Part shown: in pieces, positions 1-6,607 of the stretch
Layout of the letters: each line of letters begins with the position of its first letter
Position numbering within the stretch: position 1 is the stretch's first letter
Source: DASQJL01 sp035689165
Lineage (GTDB): Bacteria; Eisenbacteria; RBG-16-71-46; SZUA-252
Assembly: GCA_035689165.1 (NCBI GenBank)
Contig: DASSLZ010000184.1
Span: forward strand, 1 to 17,242
Direction of reading: 5' to 3'
Length of the DNA: 17,242 bases
Notes under the pieces: generated by a model
The model's database searches: none
The model's input: only the letters and a program-made list of their open reading frames with translations
Told to the model about the DNA's origin: nothing
Position numbers and translations under genes: made by a program

Positions 1-1187
1 CGCCGCTCCACCAGCGCGCGCCGGTACTCGCACCCGTCCTCGACGAGATAAGAGCACATCTGCTCCAGGCGCCCGAAGTCGGCGTCCTCCTGCCCCGCGT
101 CCGCCTCGCGCGTGACGATCTCGGAGTAGGTGGCGAAGCCCTCGTTCAGCCATCCCTCCGACCAGTCGCGGCAGGTGACGAGGTCGCCCCACCACTGGTG
201 CGCCAGCTCGTGGGCGACCAGCATGTCGTAGCCCTCGTCCAGCGAGTCGTTCGGCATCTCGAGCATGCGGTCGAAGAGGGTGGTGGCGCTGGTGTTCTCC
301 ATCCCCCCGAATGTGAAGTCGGCGACCAAGGTCTGCGCGTACTTCGGAAACGCGTAGGGGTGGCCGAACACCCGCGTGAAGTTCGCGATCATGCGCGGCG
401 TCTTCCGGAACGCCGCGCGCGCGGCCCGCTCCTTGCCGCGCGGCACGTAATAGAAGAGCGGCGTGGATCCCGCGCGGTCGCGCAGCTCCACGTACTTGCC
501 GACGACGAGCGAGGTGAGGTAGGCGGGGTGCGTGGTGTCCAGCTTCCAGTGCCAGGTCACCGTGCGGGCGCGGCGATTTGGCTTCTTTCCGATCAGCCGG
601 CCGTTGCCGATGACGCGGTACCCCGCCGGCGCCGTGACGATCTGCTCGTGCGTGGCTCGGCTCTCGGTGCTCTCCAGGCAGGGCATCCACCAGTGGGTGT
701 CGTCCGCCTGGCCCTGGCTCCAGCCGCCCAGGGTGCGCTCCGGTTCGGCCTCGGTCGGACCGACGAAGGTGAACCCCTTCCGGGGATTCGTGGCGTACGC
801 GATCTCGACGGCGACCCGCTCGCCGACGCCCAGAGCCCTGGGAAGCGTGATCCGGACCCTCTCCCCTTCGAGAACGTAGGCGAGGCTCTTCCTGCCGGCG
901 CGCACCGAGGCGATCCGCAGCTCCGCCGCATCGAGCGCTGCCTCGCGAAGGCCCTCGCGCAGCGACTCCAGGGTCAGCGCGACGCGGCCCCGCAGCTCCT
1001 TCCGCTCCAGATCCACTTCGAGCGCCGTCCGGTAGTGACGGACGTGGAATTCCAGGTCGGGGCGCGGATGGTCGGGACCGGACCACGGGGAGCGCCCGGT
1101 GGGCGGAAAGGGCTCGAACGGGGGCGTTTCCATGGCCGCCCGGCGGCCCAGAAATGCGGGGTGGAACAGCGGATCACGGATCGGCAT
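1..1187 (-). CDS. M1 family zinc aminopeptidase (partial, C-terminus outside window)
   Basis: Metallo-aminopeptidase that removes N-terminal residues from peptides using one zinc ion. About 395 residues are present. The catalytic motif HELAHQWW is at residues 326-333 (zinc ligands H326 and H330, general base E327) and the third ligand E349 sits in NEGFATY, the exact HExxH-18-E spacing of M1 enzymes. The exopeptidase motif appears as GGMEN at 294-298, a variant of GAMEN, with E297 expected to bind the substrate amino terminus. Residues 45-290 form the usual beta-sandwich N-terminal domain. The proton-donor Tyr and helical C-terminal domain lie beyond the window edge. No signal peptide is seen, so a cytoplasmic enzyme is likely. 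The ATG start follows GGAGGGG by four bases; M19 is a less likely alternative. The gene is divergent from the permease, with 77 bases between starts. Confidence 0.95.
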   Translation of the reverse strand, partial: MPIRDPLFHPAFLGRRAAMETPPFEPFPPTGRSPWSGPDHPRPDLEFHVRHYRTALEVDLERKELRGRVALTLESLREGLREAALDAAELRIASVRAGRKSLAYVLEGERVRITLPRALGVGERVAVEIAYATNPRKGFTFVGPTEAEPERTLGGWSQGQADDTHWWMPCLESTESRATHEQIVTAPAGYRVIGNGRLIGKKPNRRARTVTWHWKLDTTHPAYLTSLVVGKYVELRDRAGSTPLFYYVPRGKERAARAAFRKTPRMIANFTRVFGHPYAFPKYAQTLVADFTFGGMENTSATTLFDRMLEMPNDSLDEGYDMLVAHELAHQWWGDLVTCRDWSEGWLNEGFATYSEIVTREADAGQEDADFGRLEQMCSYLVEDGCEYRRALVER

Positions 1188-1211
1188 CAGTCCCCTCCAC
1201 GTTGGAGCCGC

Positions 1212-1241
1212 ATCGTGGCCGAGGGGGGCGCAACCTGTCAA
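1212..1241 (-). promoter_or_regulatory. Candidate promoter of the M1 aminopeptidase gene
   Basis: The minus strand has a perfect TTGACA at 1241-1236, then 18 bases, then a weak -10-like CACGAT at 1217-1212. This would start transcription near 1204, about 17 bases before the ATG and just upstream of its Shine-Dalgarno sequence. The -35 match is good but the -10 is poor, so the call is tentative. Confidence 0.35.
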
Positions 1242-1252
1242 GCAAGCTGGGG

Positions 1253-1258
1253 TAGAAT
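1253..1258 (+). promoter_or_regulatory. Candidate -10 element (TAGAAT) directly upstream of the permease ATG
   Basis: TAGAAT matches TATAAT at five of six positions and ends six bases before the permease ATG at 1265, so transcription could begin at or next to the start codon. No convincing -35 is seen 16-18 bases upstream. No clear Shine-Dalgarno sequence precedes the ATG, which fits a leaderless or near-leaderless message. This is weak evidence in a GC-rich genome where six-base matches are rare but not unique. Confidence 0.25.
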
Positions 1259-1264
1259 CCCGGG

Positions 1265-2248
1265 ATGGACCTCTCCCATGCCCTGATCGCGATGGGGCGC
1301 GTCTTCGCCGACGCCGCCGTCGAGATCGTTCCTCTCTTCCTCCTCGCCATCCTGATCGGCGCCTGGATCGAGGAGTACGTCTCGGAGCGGACGATCACGC
1401 GATTTTTGACCGGCCGCCACCCCGCGACGATGCTCCTCGCCTCCATGACCGGCGCCGTGATCCCGCTCTGCACGTGCGGCATGGTGCCGCTGGCGGTGTC
1501 CCTGCGCCGGAGAGGGAGCGACCTCAAGCATACGTTCGCCTTTCTGACCGCGGGCGCCTCGGTCAGCGTGCCCGTGCTGCTTCTCACGGGGACCGTGCTC
1601 GGGGCGCGCTGGGCGCTGGTGCGGTTCGTCGCGTCGGTGCTGTTCGGGCTGGCCGTGGGCTACGCGGCGGTGCGGGCGCTTCGAAGCGTGGCGGACCGCT
1701 CGGCGGAGCAGGCGGACCGGGTGCAGCATGGGGACCACACACATGGGCCCGGCGGGATCACGGCGACGCGGCCCGGACCGGAGCCCGACGGCGAGGAGTT
1801 CGACATGGCCGAGATCCGCGGACGTTCGCGCTTCGCCTCGGTGCTTCGCCGCTTCCGCGGCCAGGTCGTCGAGTACGGACCCTGGGTGCTGGTGAGCCTC
1901 GCGGTCGCGGCGGTCGTGGACGTGCTGGTGCCTCGCCACTGGGTGGACGTGCTCTACGGAGAGCGGACGTTCGCGGGATCTTTGCTCGCGGCGCTGAGCG
2001 GCCTCCCCTTCTACTTCTGCTCCGGAGCGGAGCTGCCGCTGGTCCGGGAACTCTTGCTGAAAGGGATGGGACCCGGCCCCGCCGCGGCCATGCTGCTCTC
2101 CGTGCCGATCGTGAACCTCCTCACGTTCGGCGTGGTGTCGCGGTGGATCGGCACCCGCGGCGCGTTCGTGTACCTGGCGCTCTGCGTGGTGTTCTCGGCG
2201 GTCCTGGGGGAGATCACGGGGCTCGCCTGGCAGGCCTTCGCGACTTAA
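1265..2248 (+). CDS. ArsP/DUF318-type predicted permease (PF03773-like)
   Basis: Polytopic inner-membrane permease of 327 residues, close to the usual size for the family. Characterised relatives export organoarsenicals (ArsP) or are linked to copper/zinc efflux; the substrate here is unknown. Hydrophobic segments fall roughly at 14-33, 55-75, 91-112, 116-135, 205-223, 235-250, 270-290 and 300-325. The family motif PLCTCGMVPLAVSLRRRG lies at 67-84 (C69, C71), and a second half carries FYFCSGAELPLVRELL with C252. The hydrophilic middle (about 140-200) contains HGDHTHG, with H155, H158 and H160 as possible metal ligands. The two-half layout is typical of this family. No arsenic, copper or zinc regulator is next to it. 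The ATG start is supported by the hydrophobic N-terminus directly after it; the stop interlocks with that of the convergent gene. Confidence 0.85.
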   Translation: MDLSHALIAMGRVFADAAVEIVPLFLLAILIGAWIEEYVSERTITRFLTGRHPATMLLASMTGAVIPLCTCGMVPLAVSLRRRGSDLKHTFAFLTAGASVSVPVLLLTGTVLGARWALVRFVASVLFGLAVGYAAVRALRSVADRSAEQADRVQHGDHTHGPGGITATRPGPEPDGEEFDMAEIRGRSRFASVLRRFRGQVVEYGPWVLVSLAVAAVVDVLVPRHWVDVLYGERTFAGSLLAALSGLPFYFCSGAELPLVRELLLKGMGPGPAAAMLLSVPIVNLLTFGVVSRWIGTRGAFVYLALCVVFSAVLGEITGLAWQAFAT

Positions 2249-2961
2249 CCCGCGAGGGGCGGGATCGTCGTGATGATGAGCCGCTCGTCGAGGAAGGACA
2301 CAGCGGTCCCGTCCGGAGCCACGGACACGCTCCACGCGTGGTCCTGCGTCGTGCGCCCCGGCCAGCGCGTCTCCTGCCCCGTAAGCGCGCCGAACGCGAC
2401 CCATTCGCCGCGGTCCAACGTGATCGCGTGACGGCCGTCCGGCGTGAGGTCGATGCCAAATCCCGCCTTGGAGCACGACCACAACTCGCGACCCGATTCG
2501 AAGTCCAACGCGGTGATCCCACGTTGCCCTAAGACGAGCGGGACGCGATCGTCGGCCGCGAGGCGGAGGCGCGTGATCCATTGCGGGATGGAGATCGAGC
2601 GCTCCAGCTCGAACGACTCCGCGTTCAGGACCAGGATCGTGTCCTCGACCGAGCCTGCGGTCAACGGGCGCCGGCTCAGAATGAGACGCTGGGCATCCCG
2701 GGTGAAGGCAGCCGCTTCCCACAGGGCGTTACCGACCGGAATCTCCTCGTGGTGATCCGCGAGTGGCGGCCGCCAGCGGAGCGGCACCCTCAATAACTGG
2801 GTCGCCACGAGTTGATCGCCCCTGGGGTCGATGGCCATCCCTCGCATGATCTGCCCGCGCTGCTGTTGGACCAGGGTCCCGGACTCCCGGTCGATCCAGT
2901 GGATCTCCTGCATGCTTCGCTCTCGACCGCACGGGGCCCGGAGGTCGGATGGAGGCCGCAT
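2245..2961 (-). CDS. Small beta-propeller-like protein of unknown function
   Basis: This 238-residue protein shows repeated beta-propeller strand patterns, for example GMAIDPRGDQLVAT, GFGIDLTPDGRHAITL and SVSVAPDGTAVSFLD, plus a PQQ/WD40-like segment ALDFESGRELWS. About four to five blades are visible, fewer than the six to eight of a closed propeller, so it may be an incomplete or dimerising propeller, or a decayed one. There is no signal peptide, membrane segment or catalytic motif. The start is uncertain: ATG at 2961 opens the longest frame, but an internal ATG at 2913 begins right before the first strand (MQEIHWIDRESG) and is equally plausible; neither has a strong Shine-Dalgarno sequence. 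It follows the SDR gene by 45 bases on the same strand and could be the last gene of that operon. The function is not recognised. Confidence 0.65.
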   Translation of the reverse strand: MRPPSDLRAPCGRERSMQEIHWIDRESGTLVQQQRGQIMRGMAIDPRGDQLVATQLLRVPLRWRPPLADHHEEIPVGNALWEAAAFTRDAQRLILSRRPLTAGSVEDTILVLNAESFELERSISIPQWITRLRLAADDRVPLVLGQRGITALDFESGRELWSCSKAGFGIDLTPDGRHAITLDRGEWVAFGALTGQETRWPGRTTQDHAWSVSVAPDGTAVSFLDERLIITTIPPLAG

Positions 2962-3006
2962 CGCCGAGGTCCGCCTCGCGCAGATCCTCCAGGTCCTCGG
3001 GACTCG

Positions 3007-3732
3007 TCACTTCCTCGGCGGCTGGCTCGGGCGGATCTCCACGCGGCTCTGGAGCGACCGCCCCGGGAAGCGCAGCAGGTCGACCACGATCTCGCCGATG
3101 TCCTCGGGCTGGATCTTCCAGCCCTGCGAGGGATCGGGCTCGTGGCCGTTGAAGTAGGTGTTCACGCTGCCGGGCATCAGGTAGCTCACGCGGATCCCGT
3201 CGTAGCGGATCTCCTGCATCACCGCCTCGCTGAATCCATTGAGCCCGAACTTGGAGGTGTTGTAGGCGGCCGCGCTGGGGAAGGACGTCTTCCCCGCCAG
3301 GCTCGAGAGATTGAAGATGTAGCCGCCGCCCCGCGCGCGCATCCGGGGAATCGCCGCCCGCGTGCAGAGGAAGACGCCGGTGAGGTTGGTCTCGATCACG
3401 GCGTTCCACTCCTCCAGCGCGATCTCCTCGACGTTCTTGAAAAGGCCGATCCCTGCGTTGTTCACGAGAACGTCCAGCCCCTTCCACTTCGCGTCCACCG
3501 CGTCGAACAGCGCGCGCACGTCGTCCTCGCGACGGACGTCGCAGGTCTGTCCGAGCACGCGGCCGGGGTGCTGGCGCTCCAGGTCCTTCACGACCGCGTC
3601 CACTTCCGCGCGATTCCGCGCCGAGACCGCCACGCGCGCCCCCTCGGCGAGGAGCGCCTTGGCGATCGAGAGCCCGATCCCCTTGGTGCTGCCGGTCACG
3701 ATCGCAACCTTGTCCCGCAACGAGTCGCTCAC
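3007..3732 (-). CDS. SDR family NAD(P)-dependent oxidoreductase
   Basis: Classical short-chain dehydrogenase of 241 residues with a Rossmann fold. The cofactor loop TGSTKGIG is at 13-20, NNAG at 91-94, and the catalytic set is N116, S144, Y157 and K161 (YNTSK). The lysine in the glycine loop and R39 after the second strand favour NADPH over NADH. The substrate is unknown; the sequence resembles 3-oxoacyl-ACP reductase-like or general carbonyl reductases. The start is GTG, chosen because it lies in a GTGA overlap with the stop of the hydrolase gene and follows GGAGGAGAC; the frame stays open further upstream, but that part is arginine- and glycine-rich shadow sequence antisense to nothing conserved and inside the hydrolase. 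Co-expression with the hydrolase is very likely. Confidence 0.93.
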   Translation of the reverse strand: MSDSLRDKVAIVTGSTKGIGLSIAKALLAEGARVAVSARNRAEVDAVVKDLERQHPGRVLGQTCDVRREDDVRALFDAVDAKWKGLDVLVNNAGIGLFKNVEEIALEEWNAVIETNLTGVFLCTRAAIPRMRARGGGYIFNLSSLAGKTSFPSAAAYNTSKFGLNGFSEAVMQEIRYDGIRVSYLMPGSVNTYFNGHEPDPSQGWKIQPEDIGEIVVDLLRFPGRSLQSRVEIRPSQPPRK

Positions 3733-4427
3733 GTCTCCTCCATTCCCAACCCCTGGCGCAGCGCGGCCTCCAGGGGAGCCAGGTGTCCCGTGAAGAAATG
3801 ATCGGCCCCGGGGACGATCTTCGCCTCGACCGAGCCGAGCGGGCGGAGCCGCTCGACCAGGCGCGCGACCCCCTCCGGGCTGCCGTACTGGTCCCGCTCC
3901 CCTTGGATGATCAGGAGCGGCGCCGGGAGCCGGGTCAAATGGTCGAAGGAGCGGTCGTCCACGTTTCGGTCCACGGGAGCGCCCAGGAGGATCATCCGCT
4001 CGATGTTCGGATCCGCGATCGCCCACTTGGAGCCGACCCACGACCCGAACGAGAATCCGGCGATCCAGAGGGGGGTGATCCCGGTCTCCCGCCGCGCGAA
4101 CGCCGCGGCCGCGGCCACGTCCCCCACCTCGCCGTCCCATCCGGAGTAGCTCCCCTGGCTGGCCCCGACCCCGCGGAAGTTGAAGCGCAGCGTGGCGTGC
4201 CCCGCGTCATGCAGCACGCGGAACACCGTGTAGACCACCTTGCTATGCATGGAGCCGCCGTGGGCCGGATGGGGATGGCAGATCACGGCGGGAGCGAGCC
4301 CCTGAGCCGGGTCGTCCCACAGCCCTTCCAGGCGGCCCTCCGGCCCCTCGAAATGGACCGGCTTGACGAAGCGCGACGGGGCGGACTTCACGCTCGGGAG
4401 TCTCTCCGCTATACTTGTGGGGCTCAA
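3729..4427 (-). CDS. Alpha/beta hydrolase of the COG2945 type
   Basis: Serine hydrolase of 232 residues resembling the COG2945 predicted hydrolases. The nucleophile elbow GFSFGS places S126 as nucleophile, with D179 in QGERDQ and H210 in GADHFF completing the triad. The family signatures CHPHPAHGGSMHSKVVY (50-66) and LRFNFRGVGASQGS (80-93) are present. The natural substrate is unknown; short ester or thioester hydrolysis is a reasonable guess. The longest frame starts with TTG at 4427; a GTG at 4391 (residue 13) has a GGAGAG about nine bases upstream and would still leave the whole fold, so the true start may be there. The 3' end overlaps the SDR start by four bases (GTGA). The gene is divergent from the E1 gene with only 34 bases between the outermost starts. 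Confidence 0.9.
   Translation of the reverse strand: MSPTSIAERLPSVKSAPSRFVKPVHFEGPEGRLEGLWDDPAQGLAPAVICHPHPAHGGSMHSKVVYTVFRVLHDAGHATLRFNFRGVGASQGSYSGWDGEVGDVAAAAAFARRETGITPLWIAGFSFGSWVGSKWAIADPNIERMILLGAPVDRNVDDRSFDHLTRLPAPLLIIQGERDQYGSPEGVARLVERLRPLGSVEAKIVPGADHFFTGHLAPLEAALRQGLGMEET
4387..4415 (+). promoter_or_regulatory. Candidate sigma-70 promoter of the E1 gene
   Basis: TTCACG (4387-4392), exactly 17 bases, then TATACT (4410-4415). The -35 matches at four of six positions and the -10 at five of six. Transcription would begin near 4422, giving a leader of about 40 bases that contains GAGGAGG at 4446-4452, nine bases before the GTG start at 4462. The element overlaps the first codons of the divergent hydrolase gene, or lies upstream of them if that gene starts at 4391. 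Confidence 0.55.
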
Positions 4428-4461
4428 GTCGTAATTCCCCCCGTCGAGGAGGTTCTCTTCC

Positions 4462-6570
4462 GTGGCGCTCCGGGCCGATACCGCTACGTTTTACGGGCTC
4501 AACCGATCCGACCTGGTCGACATCTACCGCGTGATGCTCCTCTCGCGCCGCATGGACGACGAGGAGATCAAGCTCAAGAAGCAGAACCTCATCTATTTCC
4601 AGATCTCGGGCGCGGGCCACGAGGCGATCCTCACGGCCGCCGGCAAGGCGCTGCGCCCGGGCCACGACTGGTTCTATCCCTACTACCGCGATCGGGCGCT
4701 GATGCTCTGCCTGGGCATGACCCCGCTGGAGATGCTGTACGAGGCGGTGGGCGCCAAGGACGATCCCAACTCGGGCGGCCGCCAGATGCCCTGCCATTGG
4801 GGACTCAAGCGGGCGAACGTCGTTTCCCAATCCAGCCCCACCGGGACCCAGTTCCTCCAGGCCGTCGGCTGCGCCGAGGGAGGGCGGCTCCTCGCCACGA
4901 TCCAGGAGATCGCGGAGAAGCGCCCCTACCACGAAGACGAGCTGGTCTACGTTTCGGCCGGCGACGGCACCACGAGCGAGGGGGAGTTCTGGGAAGCGAT
5001 CAACAGCGCCGCGGTGGCTCAGCTTCCCGTGCTCTTCCTGATCACCGACAACCAGTACGCGATCTCGGTTCCGGTCGAGGCGCAGACGCCGGGCGGCGAC
5101 ATCGGGCGCTGCATGAGCTCGATCCCCGGTCTGCGCGTGATGAAGTGCGACGGCACCGACCCGCTCGAGTCGTTCAAGACGGTGACCGAGGCGGCGCACC
5201 ACCTGCGCGCCGGGCGTGGTCCCGTCCTCCTTCACGCGCTGGTGATCCGACCCTACGGCCACTCCATGTCGGACGACGAGGTCTCGTACAAGCCGCAGTC
5301 GGAGCGCGAGGCGGAAGCCAAGCGCGACCCGGTCCACACCTATCCCGAGTTCCTGATCAAGGAGGGGCTCGCGACCAAGGAGCAGATCGAGAAGATCCAG
5401 AAGGACGTGGAGGCGGAGATCGCCGAGGCCGAGGCGGCCGCGCTCGCCGCGCCCAAGCCGGCCGCGGATTCCCTCTACGAGCACCTCTACTCGCCTACGG
5501 TGGATCCCACGAGCGCCGCGTTCCAGACCGAGCCGCGCTTCGAGGGGCAGCCGGAGACGATGGTCACGCTGATCAACCGCTGCCTCAAGGACGAGATGTC
5601 CCGCGACGCGCGCATCGTGCTGTTCGGCGAGGACGTGGCCGACGCCACCCGGGAGCAGGCGCTGAATTCGGTCCCCGGCAAGGGGGGCGTGTTCAAGGTG
5701 ACCTACGGTCTCCAGAAGCAGTTCGGGAAGCGGCGCGTCTTCAATTCGCCGCTCGCCGAGGCGAATATCGTGGGCCGCGCGGTCGGCATGGCCACGCGGG
5801 GGATCAAGCCAGTGGTGGAGATCCAGTTCTTCGACTACATCTGGCCCGCCATGATGCAGATCCGAAACGAGCTGGCGATGCTCCGGTGGCGCTCGAACGG
5901 CGACTTCGCCTGCCCGCTCGTCATCCGTGTGGCGATCGGCGGCTATCTCCAGGGCGGCTCGATCTATCACAGCCAGAGCGGCGAGAGCATCTTCGCGCAC
6001 ATGCCGGGGCTACGAATCGTCTACCCCGCGAGCGCCGTGGACGCGAACGGGCTCCTGCGCACGTCCATCCGCTGCGACGATCCGGTGCTCTTCCTGGAGC
6101 ACAAGAACATCTACCGACAGCCCTACGCCAAGGGCCCCTACCCCGGACCCGACTACATGATCCCCTTCGGGAAGGCGCGCGTCGCGCGCGAGGGGAAGGA
6201 CGTCTCGGTCATCACCTGGGGCGCCACGGTCAACCGGGCGATGCAGGCCGCGCAGAAGCTCGAGGTCGAAGGGATCTCCGTGGAGGTGGTCGATCTCAGG
6301 ACGCTGCTCCCCTTCGACCGGGAGGCGATCGCGGCCACCGTCCGGAAGACGGCCCGCGCGCTGGTGCTGCACGAGGACGTGCTGACGGGAGGCTTCGGAG
6401 GAGAGATCGCCGCGGTGATCGCCCAGGACCACTTCGAGTCGCTGGACGCTCCGGTGCGCCGCGTCGGCGCCGCCGACACGCCGGTCGGCTACGCGCCCGT
6501 TCTGGAAGACGCGATCCTGCCCCAGGTGGATGGGATCACTCGGGCGATCCGGGAGCTGGCCCGGTACTGA
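4462..6570 (+). CDS. Fused E1 alpha-beta of a 2-oxoacid (2-oxoisovalerate-type) dehydrogenase
   Basis: Thiamine-diphosphate enzyme of 702 residues that decarboxylates branched-chain 2-oxoacids and passes the acyl group to the lipoyl arm of an E2 partner. The alpha-like half spans about 10-330. It has the ThDP motif starting GDGTTSEG (167-174) and ending at ITDNQ (N197), spacing typical of this family, and a phosphorylation-loop-like YGHSMSDDE near 270. A charged, alanine-rich linker (about 313-340) leads to the beta-like half (about 364-702) with FGEDVAD (E390) and FNSPLAEANIVGRAVGMA. Separate alpha and beta genes are more usual in proteobacteria; fused forms are known in several other phyla. 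The GTG start has a good Shine-Dalgarno sequence nine bases upstream. No E2 or E3 gene is in the window. A pyruvate or acetoin substrate cannot be excluded from sequence alone. Confidence 0.93.
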   Translation: MALRADTATFYGLNRSDLVDIYRVMLLSRRMDDEEIKLKKQNLIYFQISGAGHEAILTAAGKALRPGHDWFYPYYRDRALMLCLGMTPLEMLYEAVGAKDDPNSGGRQMPCHWGLKRANVVSQSSPTGTQFLQAVGCAEGGRLLATIQEIAEKRPYHEDELVYVSAGDGTTSEGEFWEAINSAAVAQLPVLFLITDNQYAISVPVEAQTPGGDIGRCMSSIPGLRVMKCDGTDPLESFKTVTEAAHHLRAGRGPVLLHALVIRPYGHSMSDDEVSYKPQSEREAEAKRDPVHTYPEFLIKEGLATKEQIEKIQKDVEAEIAEAEAAALAAPKPAADSLYEHLYSPTVDPTSAAFQTEPRFEGQPETMVTLINRCLKDEMSRDARIVLFGEDVADATREQALNSVPGKGGVFKVTYGLQKQFGKRRVFNSPLAEANIVGRAVGMATRGIKPVVEIQFFDYIWPAMMQIRNELAMLRWRSNGDFACPLVIRVAIGGYLQGGSIYHSQSGESIFAHMPGLRIVYPASAVDANGLLRTSIRCDDPVLFLEHKNIYRQPYAKGPYPGPDYMIPFGKARVAREGKDVSVITWGATVNRAMQAAQKLEVEGISVEVVDLRTLLPFDREAIAATVRKTARALVLHEDVLTGGFGGEIAAVIAQDHFESLDAPVRRVGAADTPVGYAPVLEDAILPQVDGITRAIRELARY

Positions 6571-6578
6571 AGCGGCGA

Positions 6579-6593
6579 GGCGGCGGTGCCGCC
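6579..6593. terminator. Short GC-rich hairpin between convergent genes
   Basis: GGCGGC, a three-base loop GGT, then GCCGCC forms a six-pair perfect stem in the 37-base gap between the E1 stop (6570) and the kinase stop (6608). No T-tract follows on either strand, so it is not a standard intrinsic terminator; it could act as a weak bidirectional stop or a 3'-end stabiliser, or be a chance GC palindrome. Confidence 0.3.
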
Positions 6594-6607
6594 ACGAGTC
6601 GAACCCT

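Noticed and set aside
1238..2722. A 494-codon minus-strand frame opposite the permease
   Set aside because: Its composition (Arg, His, Gly, Pro) is that of an antisense shadow, and it overlaps a permease with clear membrane segments and motifs.
3733..4140. N-terminal extension of the SDR ending at 3007
   Set aside because: The added residues are low-complexity Arg/Gly sequence inside the hydrolase gene; the GTG in the GTGA overlap with a good Shine-Dalgarno sequence fits the SDR fold start.
6579..6593. A standard intrinsic terminator between E1 and the kinase gene
   Set aside because: The hairpin has no T-tract on either side, so only a low-confidence hairpin is reported.
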